This document shows, piece after piece, positions 1 through 13,284 of a DNA stretch of 64,000 nucleotides. The stretch comes from Paucibacter sp963740455 (GTDB lineage: Bacteria; Pseudomonadota; Gammaproteobacteria; Burkholderiales; Burkholderiaceae_C): contig CAVUEF010000021.1 in NCBI GenBank assembly GCA_963740455.1, positions 1 through 64,000 of the forward strand, in the 5' to 3' direction. The translations under genes and the position numbers were made by a program. The first letter of the stretch is position 1; each line of letters opens with the position of its first letter. Below the pieces are notes generated by a model. That model saw only the letters and a list, made by a program, of their open reading frames with translations, did no database searches and was not told the origin of the DNA.

Positions 1-19
1 CCAGCTGAGCTAATCCCCC
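1..19 (-). tRNA. tRNA-Ala(UGC), 5' part only (cut by window start)
   Basis: These 19 bases are identical to the acceptor 5' strand and D arm of the complete tRNA-Ala at 5727-5802, and the following spacer to tRNA-Ile is also the same. The rest of the gene, including the anticodon, lies outside the window. It belongs to the second (downstream) rRNA operon. Confidence 0.9.
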
Positions 20-50
20 GGGACCTTTTCCAAGCATAAAGCTTGATCCG

Positions 51-127
51 TGGTGGGTCTGGTTGGATTCGAACCAACGACCCCCGCCTTATCAAGACGG
101 TGCTCTAACCAACTGAGCTACAGACCC
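51..127 (-). tRNA. tRNA-Ile(GAU) in the downstream rRNA operon
   Basis: A 77-nt tRNA with encoded CCA, T-loop GGTTCGAATCC and anticodon GAT read on the minus strand. It lies in the 16S-23S spacer between 16S and tRNA-Ala, the usual Burkholderiales order. It differs from the copy at 5834-5910 by one D-arm base (T here, C there, on the RNA strand). Confidence 0.97.
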
Positions 128-362
128 ACGCATTCTTCTTGAACACGAGCCCTGCACTTCGCGCCAGCCTGTCTTGTCGAGGCCACTTTGACGCTCACCA
201 GGCTCACGCTCAGTCATCAGTCACAACTGACCAGTTACTCACTGTTGTGATTCACAGCCGATAAGTGTGGGCGCTCAAATTAGAGTGCCATTTTGCCTCC
301 GCTCGCTCTGCATCTGACCTGGCGAACCAGATACCAACATAAACCGCGCTTTGTCATTTTCC
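128..362 (-). other. 16S-to-tRNA-Ile internal spacer of the downstream rRNA operon
   Basis: No gene. Bases 254-273 can pair with 2007-2026 in the leader over 20 positions with one mismatch, forming the long stem that brackets 16S precursors for RNase III. Outside that conserved block the spacer differs strongly from the matching spacer at 5911-6116, so the two operons have diverged or recombined here. Confidence 0.8.
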
Positions 363-1897
<1,535 letters not shown>

Positions 1898-2110
1898 GAT
1901 CTTGTAATTTACTCAAAGAATTGAAGTGAACTTCACTTCCATGAGCATTTAAAGTCCGGACTCAGCACCCCAGGTCTCCCCAGGCATCTCCGCACTCACC
2001 TTCAAACGCCCACGCTTATCGGCTGTTACTTGTTAAAGAGCAGAAGTCTTGCGACTTGTTCAACTTATCGCTGAAGGATGGGATCATAGCACGATCTCAT
2101 CATTCAGAGA
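1898..2110 (-). promoter_or_regulatory. Leader of the downstream rRNA operon with boxA and processing stem
   Basis: A boxA antitermination element (TGCTCTTTAACA on the RNA strand) lies at 2031-2042, and the 5' arm of the 16S processing stem at 2007-2026. A TATGAT box at 2083-2088 could be a -10 element, but I see no good -35 at the right distance. This operon may therefore depend on a weaker promoter than the one at 7856-7885, or on read-through. Confidence 0.65.
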
Positions 2111-2112
2111 TA

Positions 2113-2140
2113 AAAACGCCGGACAAAAGCCCGGCGTTTT
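2113..2140 (-). terminator. Intrinsic terminator after 5S of the upstream rRNA operon
   Basis: A perfect 10-bp inverted repeat (aaaacgccgg / ccggcgtttt) with an 8-nt loop is followed on the minus strand by a T run. It lies 12 bases beyond the 5S 3' end, so it separates the two tandem operons. Confidence 0.9.
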
Positions 2141-2152
2141 ACTCGGATATTA

Positions 2153-2266
2153 GCCTGACGATGTCCTACTTTCACACGGGAATCCGCACTATCATCGGCG
2201 CTGAGGCGTTTCACTGTCCTGTTCGGGATGGGAAGGAGTGGGACCACCTCGCTATGGTCATCAGGC
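2153..2266 (-). rRNA. rrf: 5S ribosomal RNA
   Basis: About 114 nt with terminal arms that pair (GCCTGATGACC near the 5' end, GTCAGGCT at the 3' end) and the conserved CCGAAC and GTAGG segments of bacterial 5S. It is the last gene of the complete operon. The 2267-2493 spacer up to 23S holds no other gene. Confidence 0.95.
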
Positions 2267-2493
2267 TTAAACGGGTTGGCTGACTGGTCGAACTTTCTTG
2301 CGAATCAGCCCGCCCAAATTCAAGAGTCTTTAGATTCTATTTAGAAATCTATGTTCAACATATCAGTATACAGTCTGAACTAGCTTATCGACTGCGCCAC
2401 ATTCGGCGTAACTTGTATTCATACTCAACCAGTCCATTACTTTGACGACATTGACTTTCATTTACATGGATTCCAACTACATCAAAGTTATAG

Positions 2494-5372
<2,879 letters not shown>

Positions 5373-5726
5373 TATAACTTTGACGTCTCGCCGCACTGAC
5401 ATGCAGACTACTGAGACATCGTCAAGGAACGTTTGAGTATTTCACGCGTTATGCCGAACTTCAATACTCGCTTAAATCTCGAATCACTCTTTCAAGCAAT
5501 CCTTCGAACTTCGCAAGTTGAAGTCTATGTTGACGCAATCAAATATGTCGCCGACGGCACGGCGCTCAACCCCCTTTACGAAGAAATTGAACTTTCCGTC
5601 GACAACGCTAATTCGACTCTACAAATTGTTAAAGAACAACAGCCAGTTTTGAACTGACAAACCAGAATTTCCGCGTAATCTCTCGATCCGCGGCCAACTT
5701 TGGTTTGCCATCTCAATGAAGTGATT
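5373..5726 (-). promoter_or_regulatory. tRNA-Ala-to-23S spacer with boxA
   Basis: About 350 bp without a gene. A second boxA-like element (TTCTTTAACAA on the RNA strand) lies at about 5628-5640, as expected before a 23S gene. The 23S processing-stem arm is at 5365-5383. Nothing else is recognisable. Confidence 0.7.
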
Positions 5727-5802
5727 TGGTGGAGGATGACGGGATCGAACCGACGACCCCCTGCTTGCAAAGCAGGTGCTCTCCCAGCTGAGCTAATCCC
5801 CC
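5727..5802 (-). tRNA. tRNA-Ala(UGC)
   Basis: A 76-nt tRNA with encoded CCA, anticodon TGC inside the anticodon arm CTGCTTTGCAAGCAG, and T-loop GGTTCGATCCC. It lies in the 16S-23S spacer after tRNA-Ile. Confidence 0.97.
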
Positions 5803-5833
5803 GGGACCTTTTCCAAGCATAAAGCTTGATCCG

Positions 5834-5910
5834 TGGTGGGTCTGGTTGGATTCGAACCAACGACCCCCGCCTTATCAAGACGGTGCTCTAACCGACTGAG
5901 CTACAGACCC
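5834..5910 (-). tRNA. tRNA-Ile(GAU) in the upstream rRNA operon
   Basis: 77 nt with encoded CCA and anticodon GAT. It is identical to the tRNA at 51-127 except for one D-arm base. The 31-nt spacer to tRNA-Ala matches the downstream operon. Confidence 0.97.
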
Positions 5911-6116
5911 ACGCATTTGTTTGCGTGACACCTGCAACTACTACGCAAAGCCTCTTCCAGGCTCGCCCGGCAGGCTCACGCCGTATTTCTACGATCAATC
6001 ACTCACTGTTGTGATTTACAGCCGATAAGTGTGGGCGCCCAAATTTGAGTGCCATTTCGACTCCGCTTTTGATTCATCGAAGCAAGCTTCAATAAATCAA
6101 CGCCTTGTCATTTTCC

Positions 6117-7653
<1,537 letters not shown>

Positions 7654-7855
7654 GATCTTGATAAATTACTCAAAGAATTGAAGTGAACTTCACTTCCATG
7701 AGCGTTTAAAGTCCAAGAGACTCGGATGCCCAGTTTTACCCAAACATCTCCGCACTCGCCTTCAAACGCCCACGCTTATCGGCTGTTAATTTTTAAAGAA
7801 CATCGCTCACAAGAGCGCCGCTGACTCTGACCTGCAGTCGTTAGCGAAGACCGCG
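7654..7855 (-). promoter_or_regulatory. Leader of the upstream rRNA operon
   Basis: The untranslated leader between promoter and 16S. It carries a boxA-like TTCTTTAAAAA at about 7790-7800 (RNA strand) and the processing-stem arm at 7767-7786. No coding sequence. Confidence 0.7.
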
Positions 7856-7885
7856 ATTATCGCTGCCTTTTTAAACCCGCGTCAA
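7856..7885 (-). promoter_or_regulatory. Strong sigma-70-type rRNA promoter
   Basis: Read on the minus strand: -35 TTGACG at 7880-7885, an 18-nt spacer, and -10 GATAAT at 7856-7861, with an A-rich UP-element-like stretch (AAGCAAAAAAAGG) upstream at about 7888-7900. It lies about 200 bp before 16S. Between here and the end of ptsI (7901-8101) nothing is recognisable. Confidence 0.85.
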
Positions 7886-8101
7886 CACCTTTTTTTGCTT
7901 CCCGCTGCCAGATCTTCCGAATCGGCCTTTGGCGGAGGCACTTCCTGCGCCAGCGAAGCCTTGAACTGTAGCACGAAATGAGGGCCTCAAGCCGCTCGCT
8001 CAATGCCGACGGGCGGAGATGGTCGAGATAGAGATCCACCATCTATAGCTCTTGAGGACTGACCATGGCTCAGCCTTGATGCCTCAACCCTCATGAGTTG
8101 G

Positions 8102-9901
8102 CTAATGCTTATAGACAGTTGAGCCGCGGCTGACGGTAAACAAGGCTTGCGCCGCTTGCTGTGGATCTTCGCTGGCGAGCACGCTGGGCAGAAACTGTGC
8201 CACGCGCGATGCATCAACTCGCAGCAAGCGCTGCTTGACAGCCGGGATCTGCGACGGATGCATGGAGAAGCTGCGCAAACCCATCGCAAGCAGCAATTCT
8301 GTGAAGACCACGTCGCCAGCCATCTCGCCGCAGACGCTGACGTCTTTGCCCATCGCATGCGCATGTGCAATTGACTGGGCGACGAGTTGCAGAACGGCCG
8401 GGTGCCAGGCGTCATACAAATGAGCGACCGATTCGTCTGCACGATCAATCGCCAGAGTGTATTGAATCAAGTCGTTCGTGCCTATGGAAATGAAGTCCAC
8501 ATGCTTGAGCAACAGGGGCAGCATCATGGCCGCCGCCGGCACTTCGACCATGACGCCGATCTCGACATTTGAAAATGCGTGCCCAGACTCCGTAAGTTGC
8601 TGACGGACCCGTTGCAGCGCCTCATGAATCATGCGCATCTCGCTAAGATGCGCAACCATGGGCACAAGGAGGCGTACTTTGCCGTAGGCGCTCGCACGAT
8701 AGATGGCGCGCAGCTGCCGTCGGAACATGCTGGGCTCTACCAGACACCAGCGAATCGCGCGCAGACCCAAAGCAGGGTTTAGCACGTGATCGTGACGCAA
8801 CTCGCTGGCCGACATTCGTTCCATGGGTTTGTCCGCCCCCACGTCAACCGTGCGTATCGTGACCGGCATGCCCTTCATGGCTTCAACAGCAGCGCGGTAG
8901 GCCTCAAACTGTTCGTCCTCACTGGGCAGCTCACCATTGCGATTCATGAACAGGAATTCGCTGCGAAACAGCCCCACACCTACCGCTCCGGCATCCAACG
9001 CGGCACTCGCATCTGAAGGCAATTCGATGTTGGCCAGCAACTCGACTCGTTCGCTGTCCAAGGTGACCGCAGGCGTGTGGCGAAGTCGCGCCAGGCGTGC
9101 ACGCTCAAGTTCGCTCTGACGCTGCCGGAACCGGTACTCCTCCAACATGATGGGCGAAGGGTTGACTATCACGGCGCCGACGTCGCCATCGATGATCACC
9201 CAGTCGTCTTGTCGAATCAGTCGACTGGCTTCCCGGGCGCCCACCACAGCCGGAATGTCCATGCTGCGCGCGACAATTGCCGTATGCGACGTCTTGCCGC
9301 CGATGTCCGTGATGAAGCCGTGAAAGACGCTCCGTTTGAACTGCATCATGTCGGCCGGCGCAATGTCGGCTGCCACCAGCAGCAACGGATCTTCGCCACC
9401 AAAATCTCGCGCCGACACATCTACGACCCCGCCCAGGTGGCCAGAAATCGGTGCGGCCGGATCTCGACCCAGTGCGCGTAACACTCGCTCGACCACTTGT
9501 TCCAGGTCGGCCTTACGTTCACGCAGGTATTCGTCCTCCATCTCATCGAATTGGCGTGCCAGCACTTCCAACTGAGCTGAAAGCGCCCACTCGGCGTTGT
9601 AGTGACGTTCGACAATCCAGTGCTTGGCCGCGCCAGTGAGCGCGTCATCGCGCAGCAGCATCAAGTGCACGTCCAACAGGGCCCACAGTTCTTGTGGTGC
9701 GTCTTCAGGCAAGTCGCGTTGCAGCGCTTCCAACTCGTGGGCAACCACATCGCGCGCATGCAGGAGGCGAACAACTTCGACATCAGTGTTTGCGCCATCA
9801 ATGAAATAGTGCGCCACATCGACACGCCCGGACGCCACCAGCACGGCACGGCCGATGGCCACGCCCCTGGACACTGGAATACCGAAGACCTGAAAGCTCA
9901 T
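8102..9901 (-). CDS. ptsI: Phosphoenolpyruvate-protein phosphotransferase (enzyme I)
   Basis: Enzyme I takes phosphate from phosphoenolpyruvate and passes it to HPr. At 599 aa it is close to the usual 570-590. The phospho-histidine motif GGKTSHTAIVARS places the active His at about residue 206. The PEP-binding barrel shows ALGLRAIRWC and the catalytic-Cys loop VSVCGEMAGD near residue 520. The start is ATG at 9901 (MSFQVFGIPVSRG), where family homology begins. An in-frame extension to 9988 would lie in the group II intron and is rejected. It is cytoplasmic and the last gene of the PTS operon, separated from ptsH by the intron, so it may be expressed differently from ptsH. Confidence 0.96.
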   Translation of the reverse strand: MSFQVFGIPVSRGVAIGRAVLVASGRVDVAHYFIDGANTDVEVVRLLHARDVVAHELEALQRDLPEDAPQELWALLDVHLMLLRDDALTGAAKHWIVERHYNAEWALSAQLEVLARQFDEMEDEYLRERKADLEQVVERVLRALGRDPAAPISGHLGGVVDVSARDFGGEDPLLLVAADIAPADMMQFKRSVFHGFITDIGGKTSHTAIVARSMDIPAVVGAREASRLIRQDDWVIIDGDVGAVIVNPSPIMLEEYRFRQRQSELERARLARLRHTPAVTLDSERVELLANIELPSDASAALDAGAVGVGLFRSEFLFMNRNGELPSEDEQFEAYRAAVEAMKGMPVTIRTVDVGADKPMERMSASELRHDHVLNPALGLRAIRWCLVEPSMFRRQLRAIYRASAYGKVRLLVPMVAHLSEMRMIHEALQRVRQQLTESGHAFSNVEIGVMVEVPAAAMMLPLLLKHVDFISIGTNDLIQYTLAIDRADESVAHLYDAWHPAVLQLVAQSIAHAHAMGKDVSVCGEMAGDVVFTELLLAMGLRSFSMHPSQIPAVKQRLLRVDASRVAQFLPSVLASEDPQQAAQALFTVSRGSTVYKH

Positions 9902-9962
9902 GGGCTCACTGTAGCAGCGCTCACACGCACCGCACCGCTTGCGGCTGGTCTTTCGTATTGGG

Positions 9963-10605
9963 ATAGGGGGTGAGTCAGTGTGACTCACTCCCCTCCCACA
10001 CCACCTGGCATGCGGGTCCGCACCGGGCGGTTGGAATGGTTGAGGTCATGCAGACGTTTGCACTACTACACGCCTGGCTTCGCTGATTCGGGTTCGGCGA
10101 GATCGGTTCACTCGCTGCCACGCCCTTGCAAGATTCACCTGCTCCGGCATTGTGGCGAGCTTCACTTGCGTGAACATCTGAGGCACTCCTCTCTCGATAA
10201 CCCAAGGCCTATACCTTCCATTCCTTCGGCCCTTCGCTTTCGGTCCACAGCCTCTGCGGCCTTGCCTACGACTACTACGGCCTCTGCTGACTTCTCGCTC
10301 CGGCTTTCACCGTCGCCCTTTCAGGCACGAGGCGAGATCTCCCCAGGTAAGGGTCGCACTCCTTCATCACACAACCGCCAGATTTACGCCGCCTGAGCTT
10401 TGACCACGAGAGCTTTGCAGTCTTTGGCCTGCTCGCCCTGCTCGGCACCGCCTTCTATCTGGTTCTTGTCCATCGGCTCATGACTTACGCTCCACGCTTC
10501 CTTCCCACAATCGGTCACCCTCATGCAGTTGCGCTTCACTTCGCTCACTGTGGTCAGCTTGCGGCGGGACTTGCACCCACAGGAGTGCGCCCATGCTGGG
10601 CGCAC
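9963..10605 (-). mobile_element. Group II intron, class C, with deleted internal ORF
   Basis: Read on the minus strand, it starts GTGCGCCCAGCATGGGCGC at 10605, the canonical group II 5' end. It contains the conserved stretches CTTACCTGGGGAG and GAAGTCAGCAGAGG seen in class C ribozymes such as the Oceanobacillus intron. A 34-nt domain V lies at 9999-10032 with ACCGCC paired to GGTGGT and CGC as the catalytic triad. Domain VI is the hairpin 9970-9988, and the element ends CCCCCTAT at 9963. At 643 bp it is too short for a reverse transcriptase, and only a fused remnant remains at 10046-10177. It is inserted in the same orientation as the pts genes, right after a terminator-like hairpin (see 10608-10630). 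Domain V has one C-A mismatch in its lower stem, so activity is uncertain, and mobility would need a maturase in trans. Confidence 0.87.
10046..10177 (-). pseudogene. Remnant of the intron-encoded reverse transcriptase/maturase
   Basis: A 43-codon ORF within intron domain IV begins MFTQVKLATMPEQVNLARAW, resembling the N-terminus of class C intron RT proteins (a variant of xxxNLARAWxRVxxN). It then runs straight into a basic tail (RSRRTRISEARR) and a stop just before domain V. All RT and maturase core motifs are absent. I infer an internal deletion of roughly 400 codons. The tail being the original C-terminus is an inference from its position only. Confidence 0.5.
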
Positions 10606-10607
10606 CA

Positions 10608-10630
10608 AAAGAAGCACGCCGGCGCGCGCA
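10608..10630 (-). terminator. Terminator-like hairpin after ptsH, target of the intron
   Basis: On the minus strand GCGCGC-GCCG-GCGTGC forms a 6-bp stem (one G-T pair) with a tetraloop, followed by TTCTTTTG and then at once the intron 5' end. Class C introns are known to insert just 3' of such hairpins. A second palindrome, GCAAGC-AGC-GCTTGC, lies nearer the ptsH stop. Confidence 0.65.
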
Positions 10631-10714
10631 GGGTTTTCACTGTCCAAGCCCTTGTCAAACGGCGCGCCACGAAGCAAGCGCTGCTTGCGTCTCGAATCGC
10701 AGCAAACGCAGGCG

Positions 10715-10984
10715 CTACTGACCTTCGCCGAACTTGTCGTTCACCAAGGCCAGAAGTGCATCCATCGCGGCCTGTTCGTCTTCGCCGTCGGCTTCGATTT
10801 CCACAGTGGTGCCGATGCCTGCAGCCAGCATCATCACGCCCATGATGCTCTTGGCATTCACGCGCCGCCCATTGCGGCTCATGAACACTTCGCTCTTGAA
10901 CGTGCTGGCCAACTTGGTGAGCTTGGCTGAGGCTCTGGCATGCAGGCCCAGCTTGTTGATAATCGTGATTGCAGTCTTGATCAT
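10715..10984 (-). CDS. ptsH: Phosphocarrier protein HPr
   Basis: An 89-aa phosphocarrier that receives phosphate from enzyme I on His15 (NKLGLHARAS) and hands it to EIIA proteins. Ser46 (NAKSIMGVM) is the regulatory site phosphorylated by HprK in many betaproteobacteria; no hprK is in this window. The ATG at 10984 gives the standard HPr start (MIKTAITI), and the longer in-frame reading to 11095 lies inside the EIIA gene. It overlaps the manX-like gene by 4 nt (ATGA), so translation is coupled. No sugar-specific EIIB or EIIC is present in the operon, which suggests a regulatory PTS. Confidence 0.97.
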   Translation of the reverse strand: MIKTAITIINKLGLHARASAKLTKLASTFKSEVFMSRNGRRVNAKSIMGVMMLAAGIGTTVEIEADGEDEQAAMDALLALVNDKFGEGQ

Positions 10985-11382
10985 GATGCTGAAGTATCTG
11001 GCGCGCAGACCGGAGCAATGCCCTGAACTCCGCCGCTGCTGGCACGCGGAATCAGTTGCTCCAGCGGTAAATTGGAATAACACAGGGCCCGCCACAGCAT
11101 CGGCACATTCACCCCGGCCAACAAGCGCACATGAATGTCGTCTACCAAGCGCGACGCCGCGTTGGATGGCGTCGCGCCAAACACATCTGTCAGTATCAAT
11201 GTGTCGCGCTGCCCCATGCGCGCCAGCAACCTGCGTGACGCTTCCAGCACGTCATCCACCGACATCTCTGGCGTGACATCCAGTGCCTCCAACTGCGACG
11301 TGCAGTCAGGAAATGTGTGACGCGCGACCGCCTGCAGGGCCGTGGCCAAAGGAGCATGAGCAATGAGCAATAGACCCGCCAT
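10981..11382 (-). CDS. PTS EIIA component, mannose/fructose-regulatory family
   Basis: A 133-aa cytoplasmic EIIA of the mannose (EIIA-Man) fold. The likely phospho-accepting His is in the N-terminal motif LLIAHAPLA (residue 9), and a DVFGATPSNAA stretch typical of this family follows. It receives phosphate from HPr and, without partner EIIB/EIIC, probably acts as a regulatory sensor. The gene starts 3 nt after the MFS stop and overlaps ptsH, so it sits inside one transcript. Betaproteobacterial genomes often carry the manX-ptsH-ptsI trio. Confidence 0.92.
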   Translation of the reverse strand: MAGLLLIAHAPLATALQAVARHTFPDCTSQLEALDVTPEMSVDDVLEASRRLLARMGQRDTLILTDVFGATPSNAASRLVDDIHVRLLAGVNVPMLWRALCYSNLPLEQLIPRASSGGVQGIAPVCAPDTSAS

Positions 11383-11385
11383 GGC

Positions 11386-12675
11386 TCAATTATGGTCAGT
11401 CTTGAAACCAGCCGTGCCGTGCCGGCTGTCCGGCGCAACTTCTGGTTCGTCGCCACGCCACCAAAACCACAGATACGACAGGATGCTTGCGGCAGCCATC
11501 AAGCCGAAGGCGCCGCGGTAGGACATCAGGGTTGACCATCCCCAGCTCCGAAACAAGTCCAAGGCCAAACCAATTCCCCACTGCACCATGAATACACCCA
11601 AAAATATCAACAAGTTGAAGGCTGAGAGGGCGCGACCGACCAGTCGCGCTGGAAATGCCTGACCCACCCTCGGTTGCGACAAGGCCACGACGGTGCTGGT
11701 CACGCAAAAGAGTCCCCAGGCCCAGGCACTGGCCTGCTCGCCCAACAGCAGTATCAGCACAAGTACCGCGCTGCTCACCGGCAAACCGCGTGTCAGCAGG
11801 ATCTGCGCCGTCCAACCTTTTGCGTACAGGCGTGGCAACACCAGTCCCCAACCCAGGAACGTCAGCAACATCGCCACGTTGATGAAAAACAATCCCTGCG
11901 CGGCCTGCGCCTGCGTCCAGCCACAGACCTCGGTCAACCAAGGGCCTGCCCATAAGGTCTGCACAGCCAACAAAGAGCCGTATTGCACCACGCCCAGCGG
12001 CCACATGCGTACAAAGGTGGGGTGTCGAAAAACGGCCGCATAGGCGCGCAGCCCAGACTCTTGCGATTCAGACTCCGCCAGCACCGGGTCGCGCGGGACC
12101 ATCCATGCAATGCCCAGCATGGCCACCAGCAACAAGGCCGCCACTCCCCAGAACAGGCCGCGCCAGCCCAGCAAGGGCAGCAAGTACTCGACGGGCAAGG
12201 TCGAACCCACCATGCCGAGCGATCCTGTCATCAACATCCAAGAGGTGCTACGCATCTGGGTGCGTTCATCAAAACGCTTTCGAAATGCCGTCATTGGCGC
12301 CATCAGGCAAGCCGAGACGCCCACGCCGCACAACACGCGCGCCGCCACCAGGCCAACAAAACTGGTGGCCGAGGCGAACGCTGCACAGCCCAGCACCGCC
12401 AGACTCAGCAGCACCAGGAGCACCCGTTTCGGGCCGAAACGGTCAAGCCCGATGCCAAGCGGCAACTGCATTGCCGAAAAACCCAGAAAAAATACGCCCG
12501 CCAACAAGCCCAGGTCAGCCGAATTCAACTGCAACTCGACACTGAAAGTAGGCGCCAGAGTGGCGGTGATCGCGCGCAGCAGCGTCGAAAAGAAATACGC
12601 AAACGCAAAACTCAGGAACAGCGTCATCGCTGCGCGATCCATACGCAAAGTCGACGCCCGTGGAGAGGCCATCAT
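11386..12675 (-). CDS. Major facilitator superfamily transporter
   Basis: A 429-aa inner-membrane protein with about 12 hydrophobic segments and the MFS loop 2-3 signature (GIGLDRFGPKRVLL). The substrate cannot be told from sequence. The C-terminal tail (after WFWWRGDEP) is hydrophilic. Its ATG overlaps the stop of the upstream lipoprotein gene by 4 nt, and its stop lies 3 nt before the EIIA gene. The transporter is therefore co-transcribed with the regulatory PTS proteins, which may link uptake to PTS state (inference). Confidence 0.88.
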   Translation of the reverse strand: MMASPRASTLRMDRAAMTLFLSFAFAYFFSTLLRAITATLAPTFSVELQLNSADLGLLAGVFFLGFSAMQLPLGIGLDRFGPKRVLLVLLSLAVLGCAAFASATSFVGLVAARVLCGVGVSACLMAPMTAFRKRFDERTQMRSTSWMLMTGSLGMVGSTLPVEYLLPLLGWRGLFWGVAALLLVAMLGIAWMVPRDPVLAESESQESGLRAYAAVFRHPTFVRMWPLGVVQYGSLLAVQTLWAGPWLTEVCGWTQAQAAQGLFFINVAMLLTFLGWGLVLPRLYAKGWTAQILLTRGLPVSSAVLVLILLLGEQASAWAWGLFCVTSTVVALSQPRVGQAFPARLVGRALSAFNLLIFLGVFMVQWGIGLALDLFRSWGWSTLMSYRGAFGLMAAASILSYLWFWWRGDEPEVAPDSRHGTAGFKTDHN

Positions 12676-13235
12676 GAAAGAAACTTGATGGCGTTCACAA
12701 AGCCTTCCTGAGCGACGGCATCGTGCTGAGGCCCCAGCACGACCGCCTGATACACGACCGTGCCACGCGCAAACACGGCCACGATGCCCGACACCGCCGA
12801 ACCGTCGGGCATTTGACCCGACAAGGGCTGCGCCAGTGCCTGCGGATTGGGTGTCATGCCGCTCACCTTCAGCGACGTGGCCGATGCCACTGGTTGCACC
12901 GCGCTGGGCAACAACTTGGCGGTCAGCGACTCGCGCATCTGCTTCAATGCCGCGCCGACGAGTGCCGGATCGCCGACATCCGCGTACGACAGCGAAAAGC
13001 TTTGGTCCGCGGTCTTGCAGGCAATCAAAAACGTTCGAACTTGCCTGCCCTGCATGTCGACGTTGCGCGCATTGCTGGCAGGTTTGCAGGGAAACATCAA
13101 AGCCAGATGAGCCCCGTCCGGCCGCACCTCACGCCAATCCAGCGCGGGCGTGCAGGCCGACGCCAAGCCGAGCAGGCTCAACGACAAGCATCTGGCGCGA
13201 CGAAGACTTCGGGGGCGAGCGGGACTGCACGGCAT
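12672..13235 (-). CDS. Putative lipoprotein of unknown function
   Basis: A 187-aa protein starting at the ATG at 13235 (MPCSPARPRSLRRARC). A positively charged N-terminus, a hydrophobic stretch and a lipobox LASAC at about residues 24-28 indicate lipidation at Cys28. The mature part begins TPALDWREVRP and contains no motif I recognise. It may be periplasmic and anchored to a membrane. It is the first gene of the minus-strand operon leading into the MFS and PTS genes, and is divergent from the CoA-transferase. I give no function. Confidence 0.8.
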   Translation of the reverse strand: MPCSPARPRSLRRARCLSLSLLGLASACTPALDWREVRPDGAHLALMFPCKPASNARNVDMQGRQVRTFLIACKTADQSFSLSYADVGDPALVGAALKQMRESLTAKLLPSAVQPVASATSLKVSGMTPNPQALAQPLSGQMPDGSAVSGIVAVFARGTVVYQAVVLGPQHDAVAQEGFVNAIKFLS

Positions 13236-13284
13236 GCCGCCATTATCCCGTGATCGCCGGACGCGCTGTCGCACAATGCCCGCC

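Noticed and set aside
9902..9988. N-terminal extension of PtsI to 9988
   Set aside because: The added residues are encoded in the group II intron and upstream exon, not conserved in enzyme I.
9970..9990. Bulged A in intron domain VI as a branch point
   Set aside because: The extra A falls on the 5' strand of the stem, not 7-8 nt from the 3' end. Class C introns often splice by hydrolysis without a branch A.
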